A DNA stretch of 64,000 nt. Source: a virus. The translations under genes were made by a program, and so were the position numbers. The stretch lies in the IMG/VR virus record IMGVR_UViG_3300010883_027240, positions 1 to 64,000 of that record. One strand, 5' to 3'. Each line of letters starts with the position of its first letter. The stretch's first letter is position 1. The notes under the pieces were generated by a model, which was given only the letters and a program-made list of their open reading frames with translations, ran no database searches and had not been told where the DNA came from. Below are positions 8,438 through 16,801 of this stretch, piece after piece.

Positions 8438-9339
8438 GTTTAGTTTTTGTCATAGATAACATGCATGCAGGCAATGCTTACATAAGAGGCATTTTACCAG
8501 TAATGGGCATGACAAAAGATAGTATTGATGCAAAATATGTAGTTGCTTCAAATTTTGATTTAAATAGTGTTGACAGTAATGACACTGTAATCTTTGTAAA
8601 ATATGACAGACTTGGACAGTCAAGAGGTGTAAAGAAGACAGGTGCAAAAGTTATTCTAGATGTTGTTGATTCAAAAAAACACTGGAAGCAGCACAGAGAA
8701 AGCTTAGATGCTCTAATAGTAAATACAGATACGCAAATAAAAATTATAAGTGCTAGGGATAAATTTAAAAAGCCAATCATTAAAATACCGCATATAATAA
8801 CAAATTTTTCTAAAGACTTGGCCGGCCAAACAAGAAAAAAGCTTCCAGAGAAAATTAAAAATGTGGGCTACTTAGGCGTCGCAGATACTTTTTCATGTAT
8901 GCCTGATTTTTCAAGTTTTTGCAAAAACAATAATTTAAATTGGCAAACATCACAACCCACAATTAATTCAAATGAGCATGATACTTTAAAAATAGATTTG
9001 GGCTGTATCTTTTTTGTAGGAGATAAAGAAAGAATTGGCGGCACCCTTTCAATATCAAAACCTAGCGCAAAGTTAATAAATTTATTTTCTTATGGTATAC
9101 CCGCATTATTTTCACCATACGAGTCTTACTTAGATGCAATAGCAGCATCAGGATACACAGACTTGTTGTGGTGTTGTTGTAATACAAAAGAAGCAATGTT
9201 TGATAAAATAAAAGTTTTGATGGAAAATCATGACCTTTACAAAGAACTATCAAGTCAAGCATATGAAATGTCAAAAAATTACCATATATCAAATACTTCA
9301 AAAATATACAAAGACTTAATTAAATTTTCGGATCAATAA
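8434..9339 (+). CDS. probable GT-B fold glycosyltransferase
   Basis: The 301-residue protein has a Rossmann-like N-terminal half with no strong motif, a strand 'KNVGYLG' near residue 142 that looks like the start of a donor domain, and 'SAKLINLFSYGIPALF' near residue 208, which fits the helix and Gly-Ile-Pro turn of GT4-like donor sites. The usual acidic pair is less obvious, so the family is uncertain. It follows glf with a 4-base overlap, making it a candidate galactofuranosyl or related transferase; that is inference. Codon 130 region contains a GGCCGGCC palindrome (8820-8827). Confidence 0.6.
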   Translation: MSLVFVIDNMHAGNAYIRGILPVMGMTKDSIDAKYVVASNFDLNSVDSNDTVIFVKYDRLGQSRGVKKTGAKVILDVVDSKKHWKQHRESLDALIVNTDTQIKIISARDKFKKPIIKIPHIITNFSKDLAGQTRKKLPEKIKNVGYLGVADTFSCMPDFSSFCKNNNLNWQTSQPTINSNEHDTLKIDLGCIFFVGDKERIGGTLSISKPSAKLINLFSYGIPALFSPYESYLDAIAASGYTDLLWCCCNTKEAMFDKIKVLMENHDLYKELSSQAYEMSKNYHISNTSKIYKDLIKFSDQ

Positions 9340-10827
9340 ATGAATAAAATATGCCTTATTACTCCACCATCACCCTTTTTATTAGACGAGCGTGTATTTA
9401 TGCACATTGGGATTTTAAAGGTTGCATCTTCATTAGAGTCTAGAGGTTACAGTGTAGACTTTTTAGACTTGAGTGGGATTGATAATTATTTAACAGTAAT
9501 CGAAGATTATTGTAAAGAAAATACAGTTAAGGTGTTTGGTCTGACAGCTTCAACACCACAAATTCCGTTTGCAGCAAACATTACAAGCAAAATCAAAGAA
9601 ATAGTAAAAGATGCAAAAGTAATACTAGGCGGTCCTCATGTCACACTCATGAACACAGCAGCAAAACGAGAAAAAGTAGCCGGCTTATTGAAGTCTGATA
9701 GGGCTTCAAAAGATGTTGATAAGCTAAAGTCAATCTTTGATGTGCTTGTCTGTGGTGATGGAGAGCTTACAATTTTTGAAGCCATGAAGATTGACAAAGG
9801 CATCGTAGACGCTGATGACAGGAAGTCACCATACTTTCTATCAAATCAACAATTTTCAAGTTTACCTTTGCCCGCAAGACATCTTGTAGACGTTGACTCT
9901 TACAAGTATACCATAGAAGGAAAAAAATCAACAAGTCTTATAGCTCAGCTAGGGTGCCCATTTAAGTGTTCTTTTTGTTCAGGTCGCAACTCTCCGTTTT
10001 TAAGAAAGATAAGACAGCGAAGTTCAGAATCAATAATTGAAGAAATGAGAATGCTCAACAAAGACTACGGATTTACAGGTTTTATGTTTTATGATGATGA
10101 ACTTAATGTAAATAAAAACTTAATAGATTTATTGAATAGAATAACAAGATTACAAGATGAAGTAGGTCAAGAATTTAGACTTAGAGGTTTTGTCAAAGCA
10201 GAGCTTTTTAATAATGAGCAAGCAGAAGCTATGTATAGGGCAGGTTTTAGATGGCTACTTACTGGGTTTGAGTCTGGTGATGAAAGAATTCTTAAGAATA
10301 TCAAGAAGATGGCAAAGAGAGATGACAACACGCGTGCTGTCGAAATAGCAAAAAGTAATAACCTTAAAGTAAAAGCGCTTATGTCGATTGGGCATGCAGG
10401 TGAAAGTTTTGAAACTATAGAAAATACAAAAAAGTGGTTACTGGAAGCACAGCCGGAAGAGTTTGATTGTACTATTATAACAACTTATCCAGGTTCTCCA
10501 TACTTTGATGATGCAATAAAAAGTGATGATCACTATGTATATACATCAGATCTTACAGGTGATAAGCTGTATCAGGCATCAATTGACTATTTGTCTGAGC
10601 TGGACTATTACAAAGGCGACCCAGACGGCGGCTATGTTTCTTATGTGTGGACAGATCACATTACACCGAAAGAGCTTGTGTCTGCAAGAGATAATTTAGA
10701 AAAAGAAGTTAGAGAAAGCCTGGGAATAAATTTTAATTCAGCGCGCCCAGCTCTAAAATATGAACATTCTATGGGTATGGGAAATATAGAAATACCTGAT
10801 TTTATTCTAAGGAAATCTTCAAAATGA
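9340..10827 (+). CDS. B12-binding-domain radical SAM protein
   Basis: A 495-residue enzyme with an N-terminal cobalamin-binding-like domain (residues about 1-140: 'ICLITPP', 'KVFGLTAST', 'VILGGPHVTL', 'VLVCGDGE') and a radical SAM domain with CxxxCxxC as 'CPFKCSFC' near residues 207-214. 'FMFYDDEL' and 'WLLTGFESG' are typical later strands, and 'DNTRAVEIAKSN' and 'STIITTYPG'-like stretches continue the barrel. This architecture is common in enzymes that methylate unactivated carbons or rearrange polyketide, sugar and lipid precursors, and is rare in phages. It ends in an ATGA overlap with the kinase-like gene. Confidence 0.88.
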   Translation: MNKICLITPPSPFLLDERVFMHIGILKVASSLESRGYSVDFLDLSGIDNYLTVIEDYCKENTVKVFGLTASTPQIPFAANITSKIKEIVKDAKVILGGPHVTLMNTAAKREKVAGLLKSDRASKDVDKLKSIFDVLVCGDGELTIFEAMKIDKGIVDADDRKSPYFLSNQQFSSLPLPARHLVDVDSYKYTIEGKKSTSLIAQLGCPFKCSFCSGRNSPFLRKIRQRSSESIIEEMRMLNKDYGFTGFMFYDDELNVNKNLIDLLNRITRLQDEVGQEFRLRGFVKAELFNNEQAEAMYRAGFRWLLTGFESGDERILKNIKKMAKRDDNTRAVEIAKSNNLKVKALMSIGHAGESFETIENTKKWLLEAQPEEFDCTIITTYPGSPYFDDAIKSDDHYVYTSDLTGDKLYQASIDYLSELDYYKGDPDGGYVSYVWTDHITPKELVSARDNLEKEVRESLGINFNSARPALKYEHSMGMGNIEIPDFILRKSSK

Positions 10828-11495
10828 AACTCACATTAAAGACTATAAATTTTGAAGATTTTACAAAAGAAGCAACATCAGACAAGATCATTCAAGTTAA
10901 AAAGAAAAGAGAAAGAGCTGTTTATTACTTGCCAAAGAAGAGGCTTTTTTTCAAGACTTGGGTTAAAAACTGGACACAGTCTGAGATAACTAATTACGGA
11001 GTAGAGACAGGTTTTTATAATCAAAAAAATGCTAACTCTCTTTGTGCTGTGTTGTTTGATGAATCAGGTCCGAGGGGTTATGTGCAACATGCAGGAGAAT
11101 CAGCTGTTGCGAAAGGAAAAAGTGATAAATGCTGGGAGTATTTTGTAACTAAGACAACGCTAGATCAGCGAAAAAAATTTATCCATAACATTCTAGAAAA
11201 TTCAATTAGAGTAAAGGGTACGTACACTGATCTTGCGCCTTCCAATGTAATTTTTTATCAAGACAGGATCAATCTTATAGACTTCGAGTCATTTAGAAGT
11301 TTTGATCTTATATTCAATAGTAAAAGAGCAGACTTTGAAAAATTCGAACTTGATGCTTGGTGGAAGCCTGTTGAGACTGCAAAAAGAGATGCTAATAAAT
11401 ATATTAAAGAATATTTTGAAAAGTGCTTGGACATAAAATTTGATTTTAATATGAATTCTGAAGTCAACTTTAAGAAAGCCATGAACTTAATATAA
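10824..11495 (+). CDS. protein-kinase-fold phosphotransferase-like protein
   Basis: The region 'TDLAPSNVIF' followed by 'INLIDFESF' near residues 133-156 matches the catalytic Asp...Asn loop and the DFG-equivalent metal-binding Asp of small-molecule and LPS kinases (aminoglycoside phosphotransferase, WaaP/Kdo-kinase type). The His usually two residues before the catalytic Asp is Thr here. 'KKRLFFKTW' near residue 40 could hold the ATP-binding Lys. At 223 residues it is compact. It may phosphorylate a sugar of the glycan core. The fold call is a motif-level judgement. Confidence 0.6.
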   Translation: MKLTLKTINFEDFTKEATSDKIIQVKKKRERAVYYLPKKRLFFKTWVKNWTQSEITNYGVETGFYNQKNANSLCAVLFDESGPRGYVQHAGESAVAKGKSDKCWEYFVTKTTLDQRKKFIHNILENSIRVKGTYTDLAPSNVIFYQDRINLIDFESFRSFDLIFNSKRADFEKFELDAWWKPVETAKRDANKYIKEYFEKCLDIKFDFNMNSEVNFKKAMNLI

Positions 11496-11510
11496 AGATA
11501 GGAAAGTACT

Positions 11511-12602
11511 TTGAAGTTAGCTTTTTACATATTTGGAACTACAAATTTTCAAGACATGTTTCCAATAATATTTTCATCAATAAGAGATGAAGAAGCTTGC
11601 TGGGTTTGTTTTTTTGATATTTTTAATGCAAAAAGACAGCTTTATAATTATTCAGAAGAAGAAGTGAAAGTATTTTTTGAAGAAAAATGCAAAGAACTTA
11701 ACTTAAAAGTACCAAAGATAAATTTTTATCGTCATAATGATCAAGAAAAATTAAATAGAGACTATCAATCTTTTAGTCCTGACTTTATCTTTGCTCAAGA
11801 AATTAAGCCAAAGTCAACTTACTGGTACCCGCCAACAAAAGCAAAAGTTATTCATCTTGCGTGGTGGGATGAGTCACACCATTTGAAAGATAATAAGCAT
11901 TTAAAGCCACACATATCAATACTAAAGCAGAAAGAAGACAAAAGGTTTTATCAAAAATACCATACAAGATATTTTGGTGATCTTAGACTAGAACACTTGA
12001 AATATAGCAAAGCATCTGTAGGCAATAAAAAAAGATGCTTTATACCAGAAACTTATATGAGAATCAATCAAGACTATGCTGAAATAAACAAAGAGCTTAT
12101 CAGTTTCTATAATCAGCTTTTTAAATTCTTAAAAAACAAAGACATTGAAATAGTTTGGAAAAAACGAGAGAAGGGATTCCCTAAGGGTAAATGGGCTAGT
12201 CCTTTAGACTTTACAGACACTCAGCCAGACAAGGTAATTGAGAAAGATCTAATATTTCCTTCATCCCTTGTAGATGAAGCATACCAAGCAGACTTTTGTT
12301 TTATCGTAGATGATAGCTTTGCATATTTTGACATAATAAACGTTAATTCAAATTGCTATATTCTTTACGTAAACAAGAAAAGAAAATATAAAATTGATGA
12401 ATTTTTTTTAGAATATAAAAATAAGATAATAGAAATAAATGCTAAAGATAGTTGGAAAAAAATAGAAGAAGTTTGCAATCTTAAAAATAACTTTAAAAAA
12501 GAAAATTTAGTCTTAGACAACCCATCTAATAAAATTTTAAAGTACTGTAGAGAAATTATAAAAAATGAAAAAAATAGCAGTAATACCGATAAAGACAAAT
12601 AA
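11511..12602 (+). CDS. hypothetical protein, possibly glycosyltransferase-like
   Basis: A 363-residue protein without a motif I can assign with confidence. Its plan is two alpha/beta halves: an N-terminal part opening 'KLAFYIFGTTNF', with 'PDFIFAQEIKP' and 'KVIHLAWWDESHH', and a C-terminal part with 'QADFCFIVDDS' and 'SNCYILYV'. This resembles CDP-glycerol phosphotransferase or GT-B proteins in outline only. The TTG start at 11511 follows AGGAAAG. The 3' end overlaps the CMP-sugar synthetase gene by 38 bases. The Lys/Asn-rich tail reads like a linker. Function unknown. Confidence 0.5.
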   Translation: MKLAFYIFGTTNFQDMFPIIFSSIRDEEACWVCFFDIFNAKRQLYNYSEEEVKVFFEEKCKELNLKVPKINFYRHNDQEKLNRDYQSFSPDFIFAQEIKPKSTYWYPPTKAKVIHLAWWDESHHLKDNKHLKPHISILKQKEDKRFYQKYHTRYFGDLRLEHLKYSKASVGNKKRCFIPETYMRINQDYAEINKELISFYNQLFKFLKNKDIEIVWKKREKGFPKGKWASPLDFTDTQPDKVIEKDLIFPSSLVDEAYQADFCFIVDDSFAYFDIINVNSNCYILYVNKKRKYKIDEFFLEYKNKIIEINAKDSWKKIEEVCNLKNNFKKENLVLDNPSNKILKYCREIIKNEKNSSNTDKDK

Positions 12603-13215
12603 CCAAAGACTCCAGGGTAAAAATACCATGGTGCTGGGTGAAAAACCCCTTTATCAACATTTGTTTGATACGATTACAAGTTGTCACAATATAGATGAAG
12701 TATACGTAGATAGCTCAGATAAATCAATACTTAAAATCGCAAAAGATTTTGGTTTAAGCACTTTTTTAAGAGACGAAAGTTTAAATGGCCCAGCTACGTC
12801 TGGAAATGATCTTATTAAAAATTTTTTAAACCAAATTGACTGCGATATACTGGGTCAATTTTTTGTAACTACACCTTTTTTAACTGCGAAAACAATAGAC
12901 AGATCTTTTGAAATACTTGAAGAAAATGATCATATGGATTCTTGCTTTGGTCTTTATGAAGTCCATGATAGATTTTGGATTGATAATAAGCCTGTTAATC
13001 ATGAAATGAAAAAACTTGTAGGTACACAGTACATGAAACCACTTAAACGCGAAGCAGGATTCTATGTGTTTAGAAAAAGACCGTTTCTGAAAGAGTGTTC
13101 AAGAATAACTGATAGCTTCTGTACATTTGATGTAAAACCTAACGAGTGTATTGACATTGATACAATAGAAGATTTTTTATATGCAGAAACAATTTACAAC
13201 AACATTGCGAAGTAA
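12565..13215 (+). CDS. CMP-sugar synthetase-like nucleotidyltransferase (NeuA family)
   Basis: Cytidylyltransferase of the NeuA/KdsB superfamily, which activates a keto-sugar acid with CTP. 'KIAVIPIKTNNQRLQGKN' (residues 3-20) is the nucleotide-binding P-loop-like motif, with Lys where NeuA usually has Arg. 'VYVDSSD' (about 47-53), 'FLRDESL' and 'FFVTTPF' follow the family order, and 'ECIDIDTIEDF' near residues 194-204 holds the metal-binding Asp residues. The 216-residue length is normal. It starts the 12565-16202 module with the aminotransferase, cyclase and radical SAM genes, directly abutting the next start codon. No NeuB-type condensing enzyme is present in the window, so the acid it activates is unknown. 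Confidence 0.8.
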   Translation: MKKIAVIPIKTNNQRLQGKNTMVLGEKPLYQHLFDTITSCHNIDEVYVDSSDKSILKIAKDFGLSTFLRDESLNGPATSGNDLIKNFLNQIDCDILGQFFVTTPFLTAKTIDRSFEILEENDHMDSCFGLYEVHDRFWIDNKPVNHEMKKLVGTQYMKPLKREAGFYVFRKRPFLKECSRITDSFCTFDVKPNECIDIDTIEDFLYAETIYNNIAK

Positions 13216-14373
13216 ATGAAAATTAGAAGATACAGATTAAAATACTCAAAAAAAGATATTGAATTTGTTAATAAACATGTAAAGAAGTTGCTTAATTCTG
13301 GGTATCTCACAGACGGTGGTCCCTATGTTGCAAATCTTGAAAAAATGTGGAAAGATTTTAACGGATCTAGTAATGCTATTGCAGTAAGTAGCTGTACTTC
13401 AGGTCTGGAGTGTATTCTTAGGGCAGTTGGAATAGAAGGTCATAGTGTGATTGTACCTGCTTATACTTTTATTGCCTCTGTAATGTCAATACACAATTGT
13501 AACGGAACACCAATATATGCAGATATTTCAAAAGATACGTTAGGGTTAAGTTTAGAAAGTATCAAAAAAGCTATCAGGAAAGATACAAAAGCTGTAATGA
13601 TTGTACATGTAGGCGGTATTATCACAGATGAAATTAATAAAATTAGAAAGTACTGCGACAATAAAAATATATTCTTAATAGAAGATGCAGCATGCGCGCA
13701 CGGAGCAGAATTTAATGGCACGAAGTCTGGAAATTTTGGCCATGCTGCATGTTTTTCTTTCCACCACTCAAAAGTTTTAACGTCAGGCGAGGGAGGTATT
13801 GTAACAACAGCCTCAGATGACTTGGCAGAAAAAATTAGAAGGAACAGGGCTATTGGTCTAGATCGATCTATTAACAACTGGGAGTCGTTTAATGTGGGCA
13901 GTAATTCAAAGATGTCAGAGCTTACTGCTATTTTAGGAATACTACATGTTAAGAATGCAGAAAAAATAATTAATGAAAGAAGAGAAATAGCAAAAATGTA
14001 TGATTCTTTGATAGCTTTTAAAAGTGACGTTTCAGCTTTCAAAATACCTCAAAAAACAAAGTCAGGATATTATAAGTACTTTTTAAGAACTACTCCTGAA
14101 ACTGGCATTTCATTGTCATTATTTCTAAAAAGTAAGGGAATTGATCTTCCTCCAAAAGCGTATAGCTATACTTGTGACCAGCAAGGGGTGAGCAAAATAA
14201 TGAAGTGTTCAACTTCTGGTAATTTAGAAAATTCAAAACATATGGTAGCAAATCATATTTGTCTACCAATGTATAACGGTCTAAAGAAAAAAGAAATTAA
14301 GTATATTGTTAGATGCATAAATCAATTTTTAGAGGAATCAAGTGAAGATAATTTCAACAATAAAAAATTATGA
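13216..14373 (+). CDS. DegT/DnrJ/EryC1/StrS-family PLP aminotransferase
   Basis: A sugar (or cyclitol) aminotransferase of 385 residues. 'GYLTDGGPYVANLE' near residues 29-42 is the family opening, 'SSCTSGLEC' binds the PLP phosphate, 'VPAYTFIAS' and 'LIEDAACAHGAEFNG' (Asp pairs with the PLP nitrogen) follow, and the Schiff-base lysine is Lys 186 in 'HHSKVLTSGEGG'. It would transfer an amino group from Glu or Gln to a keto-sugar or keto-cyclitol. It begins at the base after the CMP-sugar synthetase stop and overlaps the cyclase gene by 32 bases, so the two are probably made together. Confidence 0.92.
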   Translation: MKIRRYRLKYSKKDIEFVNKHVKKLLNSGYLTDGGPYVANLEKMWKDFNGSSNAIAVSSCTSGLECILRAVGIEGHSVIVPAYTFIASVMSIHNCNGTPIYADISKDTLGLSLESIKKAIRKDTKAVMIVHVGGIITDEINKIRKYCDNKNIFLIEDAACAHGAEFNGTKSGNFGHAACFSFHHSKVLTSGEGGIVTTASDDLAEKIRRNRAIGLDRSINNWESFNVGSNSKMSELTAILGILHVKNAEKIINERREIAKMYDSLIAFKSDVSAFKIPQKTKSGYYKYFLRTTPETGISLSLFLKSKGIDLPPKAYSYTCDQQGVSKIMKCSTSGNLENSKHMVANHICLPMYNGLKKKEIKYIVRCINQFLEESSEDNFNNKKL

Positions 14374-15403
14374 AGTTCACTTTGGTGAAAGCCTACCCCT
14401 TGATGAAGACTACTTTATAATAGACAAGAATGTCTATAACTTGCATAGAAAAAAACTATCAAGTATAAATAAGAATAGAATTTATCTAGTTGACGCTGAC
14501 GAAAAAGAAAAGTCTTTTAGAAGGTGTGCTGACCATATTGAAAGTCTTATTTCTTTGGGCTTGCGAAGAGGGCACACAGTTGCCGCCATCGGCGGTGGGA
14601 TCATTCAAGATCTTTCTGGATTTGTAGCATCAATAATATACAGAGGTGTTGACTGGAATTTTTATCCAACAACGCTTTTGTCACAATGTGATAGTTGTAT
14701 TGGTGGAAAAACATCAATAAATTTATCAGGTTCTAAAAATACTGTAGGAAATTTCAACCCACCTAACAAGGTAATACTGAATAAAAAGTTTTTAGATACA
14801 CTTGCAACACAAGAAATACAGTCTGGACTCGGTGAGATTTTAAAAGTGATGGTAATTGACAAAAAAGATAGAATAAAAACAAATGAGTTTTTGTTATGTG
14901 TTGAAAATTCTAGAATAAAAACAGGTGTATTGAAAGCGGCCCTTAAAATAAAAAAAGAGATTATTGAAAAAGATGAATTTGACAAAGGTGAAAGAAACGT
15001 TATGAACTACGGCCATACATTTGGTCACGCAATCGAGTCTATAACTAGTTTCAATGTACCTCACGGAATCTCAGTCGGTATCGGGATTAAAATAGCAAAC
15101 AGTATCTCTGAACATTTAAACTTAGTAGACAAAGAAAAAATCAAAGAAATCAATAATAGTGTTAACTTTTTTGTAGAAAATAATCAACACCACGTAGACT
15201 ATTTTTTAAAAAGCTTTGATACAACAAGATACTTAAAGTGTTTATCAAAAGATAAAAAGAATACAGATAATGATAATTTAACATGTATTCTTTTAGATTC
15301 AAACGGGTCACCATTTAAAACAAAAATAAGCAACGTAAGATTAAATGGAATTCTAGAAAAAAATATTAAAAGCTGGCTCGGAAACAAAAATGAAGATACC
15401 TAA
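14342..15403 (+). CDS. dehydroquinate-synthase-type sugar phosphate cyclase
   Basis: An AroB-superfamily enzyme of 353 residues. 'AIGGGIIQDLSGFVA' is the NAD loop. The metal ligands line up as Glu 165, His 225 and His 241, with the same 16-residue spacing between the histidines as in true DHQ synthases. Catalytic residues of DHQ synthase are present by motif: Asp 117 and Lys 123 ('CDSCIGGKT'), Lys 132-Asn 133, Lys 204, Arg 218, Asn 222 and His 229 ('NYGHTFGHAIE'). It therefore looks active and of the DHQ/amino-DHQ type rather than the scyllo-inosose or valiolone type. The GTG start follows GAGGAA. Why a phage needs it is unclear; the flanking aminotransferase and radical SAM genes suggest a carbasugar route. 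Confidence 0.88.
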   Translation: MKIISTIKNYEVHFGESLPLDEDYFIIDKNVYNLHRKKLSSINKNRIYLVDADEKEKSFRRCADHIESLISLGLRRGHTVAAIGGGIIQDLSGFVASIIYRGVDWNFYPTTLLSQCDSCIGGKTSINLSGSKNTVGNFNPPNKVILNKKFLDTLATQEIQSGLGEILKVMVIDKKDRIKTNEFLLCVENSRIKTGVLKAALKIKKEIIEKDEFDKGERNVMNYGHTFGHAIESITSFNVPHGISVGIGIKIANSISEHLNLVDKEKIKEINNSVNFFVENNQHHVDYFLKSFDTTRYLKCLSKDKKNTDNDNLTCILLDSNGSPFKTKISNVRLNGILEKNIKSWLGNKNEDT

Positions 15404-16202
15404 ATTTAAAAACTTAAGAATTGAAATAAATTCTGACTGTAATAGAAGGTGCCAGTTTTGCCCAAGAGACAAAGATGATACAAGATGGAAAGTTGATAAA
15501 AATAACAAAAAAAAGCTAGTATACAAACTAATGAAAGATGAGTTAGTTTATTCAATTTTAGATCAAAATGTCTCTCAAGGCTTTAATGCAGCTGTAGGGT
15601 TTGATTTTTATAATGAACCTACTATGGACGACCGCCTTTTTAAATTTTTAGAATTTACATTAAACACCGGCTGCAAAACAGAAATTGTAACAAACGGTGA
15701 TACAATCAAAAAAGACAAAGACTATGCTCATGAATTTTTTAAACGTGTATCATTCACTAATATATCACTATACGATTATAGAGATCTGGAGGGCAGAAAA
15801 AAGCTCATGTCTTGGTGGGAAGATTATCTTGCAGACTTGAAAATTTCAAAACATAGGTATAGACTAGTAGGAGAATATTTTAACTTTGGGAATAGGGCTG
15901 GTACTGTAGATCGTAAAGATAAGTTTATGAATGGAGCACACTTAGATAGTAAAGTACCTCTCAGCGCAAATTGCGCAAAAATTCATGCAAAGATGAATAT
16001 AAGATACGACGGTGAGATACCTATTTGCTGTGAAGATGCACTAGTTCAACACTCACTAGGTAATGTTAATAAAAATACACTATCGGAGATATGGTATGGT
16101 CCAGAAATGATTAATGCAACAATGTTATTAGCAAAAGGCAAAAGATCAGCCATTAGCCCATGTGACAAATGTGTAAAGAGCATAAGACCCATAATACTCT
16201 AA
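15390..16202 (+). CDS. radical SAM enzyme with SPASM/twitch-type C terminus
   Basis: A short (270-residue) radical SAM protein. The cluster motif CxxxCxxC is 'CNRRCQFC' (residues 17-24). 'GFDFYNEPTMDD' takes the place of the GGE motif, and 'KTEIVTNGD' is the next strand. The C-terminal cysteines 'SANCAKIH', 'IPICCEDA' and 'SPCDKCV', with 'SLGNVNKNTLSEIW' between, are a SPASM/twitch arrangement for auxiliary clusters. Size and layout recall radical SAM alcohol dehydrogenases of aminocyclitol pathways (BtrN type), but also many unrelated SPASM enzymes. It overlaps the cyclase gene by 14 bases. Substrate not known. Confidence 0.85.
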   Translation: MKIPKFKNLRIEINSDCNRRCQFCPRDKDDTRWKVDKNNKKKLVYKLMKDELVYSILDQNVSQGFNAAVGFDFYNEPTMDDRLFKFLEFTLNTGCKTEIVTNGDTIKKDKDYAHEFFKRVSFTNISLYDYRDLEGRKKLMSWWEDYLADLKISKHRYRLVGEYFNFGNRAGTVDRKDKFMNGAHLDSKVPLSANCAKIHAKMNIRYDGEIPICCEDALVQHSLGNVNKNTLSEIWYGPEMINATMLLAKGKRSAISPCDKCVKSIRPIIL

Positions 16203-16211
16203 GGGATAAAA

Positions 16212-16799
16212 ATGGAAATTGATTTTGAAGACATAGAAACAAAATGCAAAGAAGCGTCAGCAACAGACGAATATGAAATTTTAGTTAATAAAGTAAACAA
16301 AGCAAAGCGAATATTCTTAATAGGGAATGGAGGTCTTCATTTTGTTGCTAGTCATATGGCGACAGACTTATCTAGACTGATACCTGACAAAGTTGTATAC
16401 TCATTTGATAGTGTAGGATTTATCACATCAAATTCAAACGATCACGGGTTCGAGCAAGTTTTTGTAAGATGGTTAGCGACAGTTGCTGAAATTGAAGATC
16501 CCAGTGAATGTTTAGTAGTGGGCCTTTCATGCTCAGGAAACTCTTCAAATGTTATTAATGCACTACACTGGGCTGATAGTAAAAAGATGTCAACATTTTT
16601 AATAAGCGGGGAGGAGTCTGAAAATTTAAAGAAAGAAATTGATGAATTGCCAATAAGGTGCAAATATTTTCACACAGTTGAAGTATCAATTTTGATGATT
16701 TTTTATGATCTTATTCACAGAACAGGCAATCACTGCCCAGCAATTAGAGACGAAAAAGATAGATTATCTGGCTCTCCCCTTCGTAGTCTCAAGGTCTAG
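16212..16799 (+). CDS. SIS-domain phosphosugar isomerase, GmhA-like
   Basis: GmhA turns sedoheptulose 7-phosphate into heptose 7-phosphate, the first step of ADP-heptose synthesis. The SIS signatures are 'FLIGNGGLHFVASH' (residues about 36-49), 'NDHGFEQVF' and 'GLSCSGNSSNVINAL', all placed as in GmhA, and the length (195) is normal. Compared with E. coli GmhA the zinc site is partly changed: the first His (in 'ASHM') stays, the following Glu appears as Asp, and the C-terminal Gln/His pair reads His/Met. It could thus be a GmhA variant or another SIS isomerase. It sits about 14 kb from the other heptose genes but in the same unidirectional island. Confidence 0.8.
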   Translation: MEIDFEDIETKCKEASATDEYEILVNKVNKAKRIFLIGNGGLHFVASHMATDLSRLIPDKVVYSFDSVGFITSNSNDHGFEQVFVRWLATVAEIEDPSECLVVGLSCSGNSSNVINALHWADSKKMSTFLISGEESENLKKEIDELPIRCKYFHTVEVSILMIFYDLIHRTGNHCPAIRDEKDRLSGSPLRSLKV

Positions 16800-16801
16800 A
16801 A

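Noticed and set aside
13461-14042. 193-codon open frame on the minus strand inside the aminotransferase gene
   Set aside because: It is the antisense shadow of a gene with complete PLP-enzyme motifs; composition is Leu/Ile/Ser-rich without motifs and every supported gene is on the + strand.
14342-15403. Considered as an iron-type alcohol dehydrogenase like KdnB, or as an inosose or valiolone synthase
   Set aside because: The Glu-His-His metal triad and GGKT, Lys-Asn and NxGHTFGHAIE motifs are those of DHQ synthase.
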